Source of the DNA: Leuctra nigra
Lineage: Eukaryota; Arthropoda; Insecta; Plecoptera; Leuctridae
Direction: 5' to 3'
Assembly (NCBI GenBank): GCA_934045905.1
Contig: OW203762.1
Span: 14,602,345-14,666,344, forward strand
DNA: 64,000 bases
Made by a program: the position numbers and the translations under genes. Each line of letters begins with the position of its first letter. Positions within the stretch are counted from its first letter, which is position 1. Shown piece by piece: positions 1 through 12,185 of the stretch. The notes under the pieces were generated by a model. The model ran no database searches and had not been told where the DNA came from. It saw nothing but the letters and a program-made list of their open reading frames with translations.

Positions 1-3000
1 AATTTGATTTAAATTAAAAAAAAACACAGGATCCTGTTAAAAACTATATTAACATAATACCGTTTAGATGTGTGCAAAATTTCAGATCGATTGGTTGAAT
101 GGTTAGATCTGAGCACTGCTGGCAAAAACACACTTGCAGTGTCATAAACCATGGTGACGCTCGCTCTTTTCGCTCAATTATCTGATAACATTCCTGATTG
201 TCGAATAATCACATACTATTTAAATTGTTCTTTAATATTTGCCCAACGACATAGCTCTCTGCTCTGGTATCAGTCCCATTATTTAATGATTAATTACCTT
301 GCTGGCTCTAAATTACACACTTCTCAAAGAGTTGAGTTTTGATGTTGGTTCAAGAACTAAGTAGAATCTAGCTCTCGAACACGCTATTCGGCACTCATGG
401 GAAGTTGAGCCATTTTGTTCGCTTTTTAGGATATCTGCCTTCAGAGTCGTGTTAACATCCTCATCATGTCATCAATAATGTGCATGTTGATAGCATTGCA
501 GGCAGCGGAAGCTAAAAGCAAAGTTAATTTCACAAAAAAACATTCAGAAGTTTAACATGATTTATGAATCTTATTCCGACGATGATCTTATATTATGGAC
601 GTTAGTTGAAATTAAGATTATTAAATCGTGTAATGTTTGGTTATACACACCTCCCCTTTTGCAAAACTATTATCTCTTCAGTGGCAGAGTTGGAAAGATT
701 AGCGTGATATTGAAAAGGAAACATATAAGTACGATAGTAAATATATAACTAGTTATGTTTTATAAGATAATGTCCGTTATTGGATTTGTAGGTATTTGCA
801 ATAATATTTTATTTTGGGGCGAACCGATATCTCAAACTTATTTTTAAATTTGTCTTTCTCGTAATAACCCACAATTGTCCAAAATGGATGGACTGTTAGA
901 GTGAGATTAAGTTACTTGAAATCTGTGAATTATACAAATAAATCCAGAAATAAAGTTACGTATATTATTATCATCGCAATAAAATTACCCGACCACAGCT
1001 TCCACCAAAGTAATTTTAAAACTATGATAACAAAATTGAGAACTTAATTTTAAATTTTATTGAAAATGGAAGACGACAATATCTATAGTTTATAAGAGCT
1101 TATAGTCATGGAATAAATTCATTTTAGTGAATAGCCGATTTTGAAATAATAACTTCCAATTTCACGAGATTCTTGAATAAAAAAACTGTCAAAATCGAAT
1201 GATGCAAAACATGAGATCTTTTGTGCTACATTCAACTCCCCACGCTGAACAAATGAACTTGCCAACTACAACAAGAGCCGAGCAACACCTACGAATGTAA
1301 ACAATACTTCAGTATAAATAGCGGTCGATTATTCAACAGAACTGAGACCAGAGGTTTCCTTTAAACAATTCCTTCTCGTCTCCAGCCTGAAACAAGGGCT
1401 CAAATGTTCCAGGGTTAATTAATTCATAATATTATTCTAAATCATTTCCGAGTAAAACGGCACTTATAGACGCTGGAGAGCAGTGAAAATAGCCTATTTC
1501 TTAGAACTGCAAGATGGCGGATCATAATGGCGTGGATGATGGATTGCATTAATTAGATCAGGTGCACTTTGGACCTGCTAGAGGGCGTGACTCCATCTTA
1601 GACTTGAAACAACAAACCTGTCAATATTCATTTTGTGCGTGTTCTTAGCTTTAATTATTTTACCTATAATCAACAATTTAGAGCGGTTAGGGAGGGGTTT
1701 GTTGAAGCATTGAAGATGGCTGGATTTGGAATCTCTAGAGTTTCGGTCTTCATGTTTGATTTAAAACACATTTGAAAAAAACTTTATTTTACGGGGCATT
1801 TTAAACACAATTAGTGTAAACTTTTGGCCGAAAACTTATTATAATATCAGACTGTGATCTAATATATAATATTAGATAGAACTGAAGGTATTGGACTAAT
1901 TTTTAAGGAGATGTTTATAATAAAAACGACTTACAAATTTGAATATTAGCTTTTCATATTTTTTTGTTTATTTAAATAAGTAAATCAACAAATTTGATTT
2001 AAAATTATTTGAGTTTCTGGTGGATAACAAGTGTATTAAAATCCACTTTTTATACTTTGTGAATATGATAACTTGTGGGGCACCTCAAATTTCCATAATT
2101 TTAAATCTTTTTTTCGGTTTATTTTATAACATTACAAGAGTTTACTGATTATTATGTGGAGGCGCCTGTATACTCTTTATATTTTTAATTGACAAAAAAT
2201 CACTGCAGCTCTGTATAATAGCGGCAATGGAATAACACGTAAATATTTTATCAAAAAATAAGTATACCATGTCTGCATCACACATTGCTTTTATATTGAC
2301 AGTCCATCACTAATTATCCAAACGTCAGTTTTCTGGATAAGTTATTTGAAATAGCACTCACGCCGTGATGCTTTTAGTTTAATTGTAATCCAATCAAAAG
2401 ACGTACTTAGCCATTCTAAAATCTAGTTACCTCGCCCGAAAACATAGCGACTAAACGGCTTAACAAAATGATACATCGCATATATCTAAATACTCCCGTT
2501 GAGCCTCTCTAGGTATATAAAAGATGACCATATATCCATTCTAGGTGTCAAAACACGACGATGGTCGGTAGCAATATATTACATAAGACGGTTTCACACT
2601 GACCGTTAATCAACCCTCCTACCACCCACCCAGCCACCCACCGCAAACACCATCGACATCATCTTTTGACAATAGGGGCAGTCGGCGCTCTGACTCGGGT
2701 AGGTGCAACGGGGGCGAGTGGCGCCTGGCGCCGAGGTGTGTCAAAACACCGCGGCAATGTCGCCGTGTGTCACATCACTCACGGCCACGTGGGGCAAGGG
2801 CGTGGACGCTTGGCATGCCACTGCAAGTAATTAGGAGATGTGTGTGTTGTCAAAATTAAGTAAATTATAATTAAATTTATGTTATAACTAATTATTTTTT
2901 GTGTAGTTCTGTTTTCGTTAATAACAAAAAATTGCTATGCGGAAAACAGTATGTTTTAATTACATTTTGAGTTCTGAAAGCTGAACAATGATGATTTTAT

Positions 3001-3477
3001 TATTTTGTTGGACATACAGAAAAATCTAATTTTGATTATTTTTAGAGAGTTGATAATTTTGTTAGACTAGTAGTGAAATTTGCTTACTATAGCGTGAGGA
3101 AGTTGTGAACAGAACTTGTCGGCAAGGTAATTATATGATAAGGAAAAGTACTAGAATATACACATGCGAAACTGACTTTGGGATAATTGGCGATGTATTG
3201 TCTACGTCAAAAGCTAGATGTGCTGATTTCCTTGTTTTGCTGAAGTATACGTGATCGAAATATTCTATCAATCAAGGATTCACTGCCAGATAATCAGGAA
3301 ATATATTAAACAGGTTCCATTCCTCAACAGTAATTATAATAATCACGTAGTTCTCGACAATTTTCCTTTTATTTCTACTAGGTTAGATTAGATTTAGATT
3401 AGTTTTGTTTAATGGCGCGTCAACGACGAGGTTATATTGCGCACATTATTTGTTATATTTAACTTTGTTGATCATAA
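1..3477. other. Upstream noncoding DNA
   Basis: This AT-rich stretch shows no convincing gene on either strand; the short open frames have no recognisable domains and no coding-like base composition. Two things stand out. One is a GC-rich block at about 2610-2830, rich in CpG and CCACC motifs, with a small inverted repeat near 2735 (GGTGT/ACACC arms). The other is a run of TTAGATT-like short repeats near 3382-3402. The GC-rich block could be a distal regulatory element of the gene starting near 5 kb, but this is inference from composition and position only. Confidence 0.5.
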
Positions 3478-3835
3478 TTGGAGGGCAATGGGAGGGGGTC
3501 GACATAACGGGACCGATCCGGGGGAGTCCAGCACTGGTGGGAAGGCCAGGACGGAATGGGGACGGACCGGGGGGTGTGAGGATTCGGGCCGGCTGAACCC
3601 GATTTCAGGGGGATCACCATCTCGAGGGGGAAGGCCGGCCCGAGGGGACCGCAAATTCAAGGGAGGGCATGGTTAGGCCGACCCTGGCTGCTCTTGGTCT
3701 GGGCCTCACCACTGATCTGTCCGGCATGGGTAACCCTTACACATGAGCATATGCTCGCCGGCGTAGCTGCAATGGATCATTGGCCAACACAAACCCCACC
3801 ACCGCGATAAGGTGACAGCCGTCGGGGGGTTCTAC
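3478..3835 (+). mobile_element. Non-LTR retrotransposon 3'-end-like fragment
   Basis: This is an abrupt GC-rich island in AT-rich DNA, with G-rich runs at 3480-3560. From about 3668 to 3828 it holds a characteristic series: a 'ggcatgggtaaccc' block (about 3723), an 'agcatatgctcgccggcgtagct' type block (about 3746-3768), an 'acaaaccccaccaccgcgataaggtgacagccgtcgggggg' type block. I recognise this order from the 3' untranslated ends of arthropod LINE-type elements, recalled rather than searched. No reverse-transcriptase frame is present, so this would be a 5'-truncated copy. The abutting AT-rich 3' side (taggtataataag) has no clear poly-A tail. The assignment to a clade is open. Confidence 0.45.
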
Positions 3836-3980
3836 TAGGTATAATAAGCTATGACGCGATAATAAATTATATAGTAGAATAGGTTATAGGTTATAGTAGT
3901 AGGTTGTATTTCAGCATATTTGGAAACGTTCTTACTGTATTTTTTCTTAAAGAACGAGTGATCCAAAAAATTAAATTTGA

Positions 3981-4070
3981 GTAGGCACATGTGTAGTAGG
4001 CACATGTGTAGTAGGCACGTGTGTAGTAGGCACATGTGTAGTAGGCACATGTGTAGTAGGCACATGTGTA
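3981..4070. repeat. 15-bp minisatellite, six copies
   Basis: Six almost identical head-to-tail copies of a 15-base unit (gtaggcacatgtgta), with one A-to-G change in the third copy. Each unit contains the palindrome CACATGTG, so the array presents six evenly spaced E-box-type (CANNTG) sites. Because the unit is a multiple of three, it reads as a repetitive peptide in every frame; none of these is a gene. Confidence 0.95.
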
Positions 4071-4559
4071 GGTGCCCCCAAAAGTCAGTAAGTTTGGTAA
4101 CTCTACCCACGTTTATATTACGTTTTGTATCAGAAGATAATTTATTTGGTTCTACTCTATCTACAGTTTACTACGCAAGATAAGCATATCAATGGAATCG
4201 TATCTGATAACGATTATGAATGAAAGATAAAGGAGCAGGAAGTAATTATTACAGATAGAGAGTCAGATCAATAAATAAGCAGACATTTTATTAGCAAAAT
4301 ATTAATGTTCTAATATATTCTATGGATATTTATTTTAGCATACATTGCCGTAAATATTGTGTATTGTTGTTTGACGCTTTGACACAATCAATCTACAAAT
4401 TATTATTCGAGAATAAATTGAAAATGTTGTCCTTTCGCCACTCATCGACATTATCATTGGCTCTTTTATCATCGATATTATCAATATAATTTTCTTATTA
4501 ATTGTTTGATGGCAGCTTAGTTCAAATAGAAACATTGTATTTGGCCAATTATAGTGAAC
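4071..4559. other. Noncoding AT-rich spacer
   Basis: No gene, RNA or clear mobile element is visible. This is ordinary AT-rich sequence between the 15-bp minisatellite and the CpG-rich block that begins near 4560. Confidence 0.5.
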
Positions 4560-5639
4560 TAGCTCTGCCATTGCCTACGCATCTGCCCACCACGAAGCGA
4601 CGTCCCTCACACATTCCACGCGACGTCGCTCCTGCGTCCTGGCGTCGCGACGCCCGGCGTCTGGCGCATGACGCGTGACGTCACTCCACCTCCATTGGCC
4701 GAGGGATATCCCCTGGCAAGGTAGGCAACCATGCAGGCAGTCAGTCTGAGCCAAGACAGTGGCCGAGGAAGACATCCCCTGTTCACGCACATAGTTTATA
4801 TTTCACCACCTTACCAGTGGCACACCGCTTCCCCCACCCTCAAGTACTAAGTTCGACGCCGGGTTAAGGTGGATTACGATCATAGCGACACGTTTTTACC
4901 CCTCTCCTCTCTCCTTTACTCTCTCTTTCTCTATTCACTCACAAGCACCTAACCCTACCTTTATCACAAACCAAAAATATCCATTCACCTTAAATAATCC
5001 ACACGAAAATCTTTCTCGTGTCAAACACATTATTAAAAATTCGCCTCGATTTTTGTTCCAACTCTCGAGACACAACGAAAAGCGGGAAGAGATTCTCGAA
5101 CTGTGTTTTTGCCGAAAAGTGTTGATTGGAACCGAATAATCACCTCCTCGTCCCCTCATCGTTCCGCTTCGCCGCCCCCATCACATCACCACGTAATGCT
5201 ACTGGCATTGTACTGGACGAACACAGAGGCCTACACGTCGACGAGTGACTGTCCGTAGTTCCACTTCCTCGCGGTTTCCGTATAAAAACGTTTTTTGTGT
5301 GTGTGTTTGTGTGTTGTTTTGAATCTATAACGAAGAGCAGCGATCGTCGACGAGGTTGTCGATGCAATAGCGTGTTTGCCGGTCCGCGTTACCCAGCTGT
5401 GAGACGGAACATCGAGGCGAGTACGATTCAGTTCGCCGGCTGACACCAGACTGACATCACGTGGTCATAGCAAGCGCTTCGCATTGTCATAAACACTTGT
5501 TGTCGTCGAGTCATAGTGAACAATACTACATATTAGTGATCGACATATCGTCATATTTGTGGAACTACAGTGTTATTGTAAAAGTGACAAAAAATAGTAT
5601 TTTTTTTTCGAGATTAAATAAAATAATCAAAACGAATAA
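4560..5639 (+). promoter_or_regulatory. CpG-rich promoter and 5' leader region
   Basis: Base composition changes here to a CpG-dense block (4570-4720, with many CGACG and GACGTC motifs) and stays mixed up to the first exon. Candidate core elements are a TATAAAAA string at 5281-5288 and an arthropod initiator-like TCAGTT at 5428-5433. I cannot choose between them, and no downstream promoter element sits at the correct spacing from the initiator. A GT-rich run lies at 5298-5316. A minimal upstream reading frame of two codons (ATG CAA TAG) starts at 5363 and would lie in the leader if transcription starts near 5310. The region ends at an in-frame TAA at 5637. Inference: promoter and 5' UTR of the gene whose first exon ends at 5948. 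Confidence 0.4.
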
Positions 5640-5861
5640 CAATACGTTATTTCCGGTAAAATCGTGGATACCGCCGTGTTGAACTCAACGAAAAGGCACC
5701 GATTATTGGTCAACCTGTCGCCTCCGCCCTCCCAGCCTGCAGCGTCCGTTGACGTGGTCGTCGCCGTCGACTCTCCAGCCGCCTCCCCGGTGTTCAAGCG
5801 TCAACGCCGTCTCTCTCCAGGTCCGGTCCAGCCGCAGCAGCCGCAGTACATAGTCGAGAAG
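5640..5861 (+). other. In-frame open extension without ATG, upstream of first ATG
   Basis: The frame of the first coding exon stays open from just after a TAA at 5637 through to 5861, yet contains no ATG; the first is at 5862. The translation is not random-looking: it has basic clusters (KRHR near 5691-5702, FKRQRR near 5793-5810), proline/serine stretches, a Gln-Pro run (near 5832-5847), and GC-rich third positions like the exon that follows. It may be a real N-terminal extension reached from a non-AUG codon (CTG at 5715 and GTG at 5664 are in frame) or from an upstream exon. Alternatively it is GC-rich 5' UTR that is open by chance. Confidence 0.4.
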
Positions 5862-5948
5862 ATGACAATGACGACCACGAGCATGGAGACGACGATTGCA
5901 CTCAGTCAGAGCATGGACTCCGTGAACACCGTCGTCGGCGAAGAGGAG
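5862..5948 (+). CDS. cpo: First coding exon, couch potato (RBPMS-family)-like, partial
   Basis: The exon encodes 29 codons from the first in-frame ATG (5862; A at -3; other in-frame ATGs at 5868 and 5883): a Met/Thr/Ser-rich start, then SMETTIALSQSMDSVNTVV-G-EEE. It ends in a consensus donor, GAG|GTAAGA (GT at 5949-5950), in phase 0. RBPMS/couch potato proteins are RNA-binding proteins with a single RRM; in them the RRM opens with EEEVRTLFVSGLP. An N-terminal exon ending in Glu-Glu-Glu, in phase with a following Val, therefore fits this family. In Drosophila couch potato is a neuronal gene with very large introns, which also fits the empty 58 kb downstream. I did not find the RRM exon in the window, so the name rests on a short low-complexity peptide and is tentative. 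The same frame is open upstream without an ATG, so the true start may lie further 5'. Confidence 0.5.
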
Positions 5949-7940
5949 GTAAGAAGATGAACATGTTTTGTTTTATTTTGTCGAGGACTTGCACCGAAAC
6001 TGTTTGGCCGACAAAAAGTGCAACACTTTCTGTACGACTAAGATCAAACTTTTTTGATACCTATATTTGTAATAGCAATTTGTATTTAGCATTCCTTCTT
6101 AGATTTTTTTAGAATATATCTCTTCGTAACAATTAAACAGTTAATGAAAAATTTAATTAATTTCAAGAGATCGTAAAATGCTCTTTTTACCTCTCAATTT
6201 ATTTGCATTTTATGCATCCAGTTACACTACTACCTTCTTCGTTTAATGGTATATGTATGCATTTAAACATTATTAGAATAATTTTGCATTTTAAACGAGA
6301 TCCGAGACAAAAATGACAATAACGTAATATGAAATTAACGACAGCTGCCATGCGATATCATAAATTAAATGATACATCACTCAAAGTCATAATTATATCA
6401 TAAAATTTGATATGTTAAGTTAAAAACATTTTGATACCGATCCCAGGCTTTGAATGAAATGGAAGATAATCTTTGGAATGTTTTCGTTTGCTTTGTGTGG
6501 TTTTGGACGTGACTCCTCCAATCCACCTGTGAGTCCAGAATACATTGCATGTAACATTACCTCCACTTTTCACATCTTATTTCTTATATACAGATGTAAA
6601 ACCGTTCTTTCTTTGCTTGGTCGATGATAGCTGCATCGAATCCAGACACTTTTTGTTGTTGTACTGTCGGACGGTTTTCTACAAGCGCTATTTCCCTACC
6701 ACCGTAAGAGATTTCTATTCATCCATGTCTGCATGAATCGACAATAAAATGTGGAATTACGTATTTAAACCGTAAAAATAGGAATAAAAAACAGCGAAAT
6801 GTGTTTGTAAACTGGCATTTTGGAATCAGTTGTAATCGATGTCTCGAATGATATTGGAAAAGTCTGCATGAAGTGCGCTATTATTAAAAGTAGCATGTGT
6901 GATGCACCACATCAATTTATAGAACGTCAGAATGGTCTCTCGAAGGATTCTCGAACAGTTTGGAGCAAGAAACGTATGTCGTGGATTAATTGATAGGTGG
7001 ATAATTTTCTTGGGCCCGAGAATGTTTTACTCGCCTCCGTTTATTTACCAAACAGTCTTTGTCTGTTTTAAGCGGTTTCAAACTCGACTTATGATTATGG
7101 AGGAAACCGTACGAAATGAAAGACGGCGAAACCTTACCTATACAAGTTATTTCTAAGTTTAGAACATTCAATCTAGCTGCCGTACAAAATACAACACATT
7201 TTCGAAAGCCGCTCGAGAGAATTTTACCTCTTTGGTATTTTCTTATTCAAATTTTCACGAAATTGATTCTTGCTTCCAACAATAAACTAGTCACTTCGTT
7301 TAGGCTCATTCAAAGAGTATACTAATTACTCTTATGCATAATAATAAGATGATTCTTCATGGTAATGAGCGTATATTTTACTCACCAAAGAAACTCCTCT
7401 GGGGGTTAGTTTTCTTGACAAGTAGTACATCGTGAAATTTAATTAGTTGCAAGTTTGACTTACTCGGTGTCGTTTGTCGTGAACTTTGGATGTTGCAGAC
7501 AATATTATTATTTAATATGCACCCTTATGACGGGCTCTAGAAACAGCGCTAATAATTTATGCGTCGAGGTAAAGACAGTGTCTGCCAATGAATACAGAAT
7601 CAGGCCAAAATAGACACCGTTATGCTTTTAATAATTCGCATTGTCACAAATTAATTGGATTATGTATTAAAATATGACTACGTTTTTTCTTTTCAACATT
7701 ATGCACGAAAAGCTTTTAAGCTTTGGCTGTAAAGTACGTACAATAATGAGCTCTTACCACTCCCTGTATACATATAATTTAACGACAGTTTCTGAAGAAA
7801 AAAGTGCTTTGCTAATACGTTGTTTGCTATTTCGTTATAATAAATAATAATTTACTATATAATAAATTGAGTCTATAGAATGAGCAATAAACTATCAATT
7901 TAGTTTCCTTCTTATACACGAGCCTAATACAAATTATGAG
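5949..7940. other. Intronic DNA, nothing recognised
   Basis: This is AT-rich sequence immediately downstream of the first-exon donor. I see no gene, tRNA or clear repeat. Confidence 0.4.
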
Positions 7941-7957
7941 ATATGTGAAAATAAACT

Positions 7958-8017
7958 GTCCGAAAAGGGGCTCGAACCCGGGACCTATTACATGCCGGGT
8001 GGTCCTCACTCAACTGG
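7958..8017 (-). mobile_element. tRNA-derived SINE head, degenerate
   Basis: The reverse strand carries a perfect RNA polymerase III B-box (GGGTTCGAGCCCC, around 7970-7982), preceded by a worn A-box region (CAGTTGAGTGAGG). On the reverse strand the B-box is followed by TTTTCGGACAG and then a tail (TTTATTTTCACATATCTCAT) resembling the tail of the + strand copy at 19178-19290. A shared tail beyond the tRNA part argues for a SINE family rather than two tRNA genes. Confidence 0.6.
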
Positions 8018-11000
8018 AAGATTCTTAAAAACACATTCATGACAACAATTATGTAATCACAAATCACAATTAAAGATGTCCCAAGCTAGAGTAAGTTGAC
8101 AATTTAGTGACAATGCATTTTTGACTAGTTATGAAAATGTATGTAACAATTTTAGAGACATATTACATAATTTGTTTATAGTTTCTAGATGATATCGTTG
8201 CTAAATATTAGGATGAAAATGTAACCATCAGTGACCTAAAATTGTTGAACTCAATTCACTTAAATTTTATTCACTTAAACACAATTAAAGAGCATGATGG
8301 TAACGTAAAGACAGTTTAAAAACATATCTGGACACACAATTTTAACTTTTTAATAAACCTAAAACCGAATAATATCTAAATTCGATTCCTGGCCATCAAT
8401 GCCACCTACATTTCACATTCCCCGTCTATAAAGTAGCAAACAACTTTGTAAGACGCAAGCATTGTCTTCTGTATTGAAGTGTTAGAGGTTAACTCTAGTT
8501 AAGTAGTTACTAGTTCCGCGCCGCTAGCCGCAGCTCGTGCCATGCATCTGCCGTCTCTGGCCGCCATGTTTTGGCGCGCACTCGTCACTGATCACGGCCA
8601 GGTGGTAGTACACCGGCTTCCTGTCTCTCTCTCTAGCATCTGTTTTACATCGGCTAACTTACCTGTACACCGCGATTATTAACAACACAGGTGACAATCT
8701 GGCTGATGATGTGGATGGAGAGGCCATTGTTTGAATGAGGGAACTAGGGGACGAAATAGGGGTTTCATTTGCGAATACTGAGAACACTAATTTCATGTGG
8801 AACGTAGGGGTATAATTGCAGAGCAGGAATAATTAAATTGGAATATAAAAATTAGTTAGTCCTGGTTTTTAGCTAACTAACGGCTGGGTCCATAATAATT
8901 GACTTTAGAGCAGTTACGAAATAATTGCGAATGCCAAGTATGGAATCTATAATATTGAATTTACGATCTTTGACCCTTATGACATAAAATTGTCCCACCC
9001 ATACGTTGATACGATTCTTTAGTTTGTTGTTTGTAAGGTATCTAGACAAATGTTTTAGGTATAGACATTTTCTAAAACTTTGTATTGTACCGACTGCGGT
9101 AATGATATATTATGGAAATAGCACAAAATCCTACATTCCTAAAAGAAAAAGTATTAAAATTATTTTGATTATGTAGAATAGCAGTTTTAAAAATTGAGTT
9201 ACAACAAACAGCTCCATGTTTCTTGAAAACAAACGCACTTGATAATTCTCAAGTGCCTAAAATACCTATAATTCGGTTCGCTATTCAATCTGTAAGTAAC
9301 TCTGGAAAATCCTCTTTCCCTAATAATTAGGGAATAAAGTTCAGACTTCTTTGTTTACAATATTCCTTTTCCCAAAGTATTTATTCGAAGAAGACAGCAT
9401 CGAGGAATTTTATTTCTATGAGGAAGATATTGAATGAATGGAAAGAGGAAGCCAAGACAAATTTGACAGGAAGTGGAGTGAAGACGGCATCGGATACCCT
9501 GCACCCACCCTCCCACCCACCCACTCACACTCACTCCATCTACCACAAAACCGGTCCACTTTTGGAATTGACACTATGCAAATTTAATTTCTATATCACA
9601 GAACCTCTGCGACTTGGAGCCTTCAAGTTGGTACGAGAGCGATATTAAGTTACGCCGGAAACTGGTGGCATGTGAGGAAATGCAATCTTGGTGCCAACAT
9701 GACTGAGTTCTAGCAGGAAACAATGGCATTTCACTTCGGCTCGATGTCTTCACTGCACTGTTGTGATGCAAGCTTTGTATCAAGTTGCAGTGCAGGATAC
9801 AACTCACATATCACTTCATTGTCTTTCTTTCAGCTTCAAAATTGATATTTTATGTCAGACTTACAACTGTTGTTACACACAACAAGAACAAATATCTCTT
9901 GTGGTATACAAGTACGGATGGAGAAAGACAATTTGTCTTTTAAAATCAATTTGGGAGAATTCTTATAGGAAAAATGTAGCTTGGAAGAAAATAACTACAG
10001 ATTTCTTTACCTAGACTGATATAAAATAGTTGATTTAAGCTAAAAATATATTAATTAAGTTCGATTGTTGGTACACCCAACAAATCATAAATCGGTATTT
10101 GAACGAAACGGATTGGCTGCTGATCAGGTTCCTTGTCAATGAATCCTTGTTATTATCATCAATGAAATAAGAGCTCACCTAAGGTAAATGACGAGTAAGC
10201 ATAGACTTCAAACTTCATCGAATGTTCCCATAACATTTTTCTCGACCAATCCATTTCTTTCAAATACCGTTTTATCATTTGTTGAGTGTACATTCCTTTG
10301 CAGAAAAATAAGTTTCTTCGAAGCTCCAATTTTCGTGCTGAATCTTGGTTATAATTCAATCAGTTTCAGCGATCGATATTTCATTTCAATTAACATTCGT
10401 CCAATCCCATGTAGATACGTGACCTTTGGTCTCCTCAAATCGAACTCGGCAGCGGTCAATATATTTCGAACTCCCATCACATTGTCTCTCGGCTAATCGA
10501 CTCTTCGCTCGTGATTAATTGGCCAGGAACTGTGACATTATCAAGTTTATACCATGCGTTCTGCGTGTCAAACTTTCCCAGCTCGCATGTGAAATAAGTA
10601 GTGAAAAGTCGTGCGAGATTCACGGAGATTTCGACGCGTTTCGCTGCCCACTTCTGCGTGAAACGCGTGATTACGTAAAACCGTGTTCAATTTGAATAAT
10701 ACGAAACGGTTTCGAAGTCGAACGTAATCGATTCAAGATTGTGAATGCTTTTAACATCTCCCGTAAATCTAAAAGAGAGAACGAGCGACTTCTATTCAAT
10801 ATTCGTGAAAATATCTCTCACTTAACTCGAACCAAGTTATTGGATTCTGCTGGATGAAGCATGTGTATTGAGAATTCACGCCCCTATTGATTGTACCAGT
10901 TATCATACATAGACTTAGCAATGGTGGAACATCGGTTTCAGTCCAACGCCAAGTTTTTTGTGTGTACACAAATCCATTCCCAGCTTACACGAACTTCTTT

Positions 11001-11761
11001 TGTTTTACATCAACAATAGGTACATTTTCTTTACTCTTAGTTTTGCGCAGCCATTCGGTTGACACAAATGTCAGGTCAGATGTGACTTATAAAATTGGTT
11101 TTTGTACCTATAAAAAGTGATCACCTAGATTTCTCCGAATGCCCAGGACATATCACCAAAAACACAGATTGACAATCTTATGAATAGAATGTTGGGAGCA
11201 TCATTTTCAGTACACAATATAAAAGTTTTTTTTGTTAGATGAATCGTATTGAATTTCAGATTGAACTCATGCAATATAAAAGAGCCTGTGTATTTTTATT
11301 TGATTATACACTTGACACCGTACAGTCAGGATGTACGTACAAACTGACACCAATGAAAATCGAGTTATTGGATTCGGATCTGGTGTTAAAGTCGAAATGG
11401 TGTAGGTATTCCACGTCGCATGGAATGCTTCAATGAAACCAGCAAATATTGACTCTGACGATGTCGGGAGAACTCGCGTGGATTCTACTAATTGGACATC
11501 GCCATCGGTATCGAACGGTTCGTTCCGTCTCTTTCCCGCTCTCGTGTCCTGCAGGACTCTTCTCTCGCTCACTCGCGACTGCAGGGGCAAATCAGCTGGC
11601 GAATCATTCGAGACCACTCAGCCATTCACTACCGTTTGAGCAAGTCGATCGAGATCGAGATCTTCCCGACGTGTTGAGATGTCGGGGATGAATGTTGCGT
11701 GAGAGATCATTTTATAGAAATACATTATGAGTGAAGTTAGTAGAGTAAATATGAAGACAAT

Positions 11762-11764
<3 letters not shown>
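8018..11764. other. Intronic DNA, nothing recognised
   Basis: Mostly AT-rich. A CpG-richer patch lies at about 8515-8610 (ccgcgccgctagccgc, ggcgcgcactcg), and a CCCA-type simple repeat at about 9507-9540. No open frame here shows a recognisable domain. Confidence 0.4.

Positions 11765-11841
<77 letters not shown>
11765..11841. repeat. (GA)n microsatellite
   Basis: An uninterrupted GA dinucleotide run of about 38 units. On the reverse strand it produces Ser/Leu-repeat open frames that are artefacts of the microsatellite. Confidence 0.98.
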
Positions 11842-11843
<2 letters not shown>

Positions 11844-11986
11844 GGTGGAGGTGCCGAATAGGCTCCTGGCACTTCCACTTGCGGAAAATGATTTTTTTTT
11901 AATACCAACATTGTAGGTTTGATGCATAAAATACAAGTGGCATAATTTAACAACAAGCATCAGAAAGTATTGTATAACATCAGAGT

Positions 11987-12185
11987 AGCGGTATGGCTCC
12001 TCCACTGTGCGAAGTAACCGTATGGCTCCTCCACTGTGCGAAGTAACCGTAAGGCTCCTCCACTGGCGAAGTAACCGTTTGGCTCCTCCACTGTGCGAAG
12101 TAACCGTTTGGCTCCTCCACTGTGCGAAGTAACCATTTGGCTCCTCCACAGTGCAAAGTGACCTCACGGCACCTCCACTGCGAGT
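11987..12185. repeat. 29-bp minisatellite, about seven copies
   Basis: Tandem copies of a 29-base unit built around 'ggctcctccactgtgcga' and 'agtaaccgta'. One copy lacks two bases (ctggcgaag near 12063), and the last copies decay toward the right (aacca, gacctcacggcac). The gradient from regular to degenerate copies suggests growth from one end. The reverse-strand open frames here are repeat translations, not a gene. Confidence 0.93.

Noticed and set aside
3892..3910. String gtagtaggttgtat resembling the let-7 microRNA
   Set aside because: About 14 bases match, but the 5' seed differs and no complementary arm is found within hairpin distance.
5428..5467. Initiator plus downstream promoter element pair
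   Set aside because: TCAGTT is present, but the GGTCA match falls at about +34 rather than the strict +28 to +32 position.
10188..10496. 102-codon open frame as a gene
   Set aside because: No recognisable domain, AT-rich unstructured composition and no splice or promoter context; consistent with chance.
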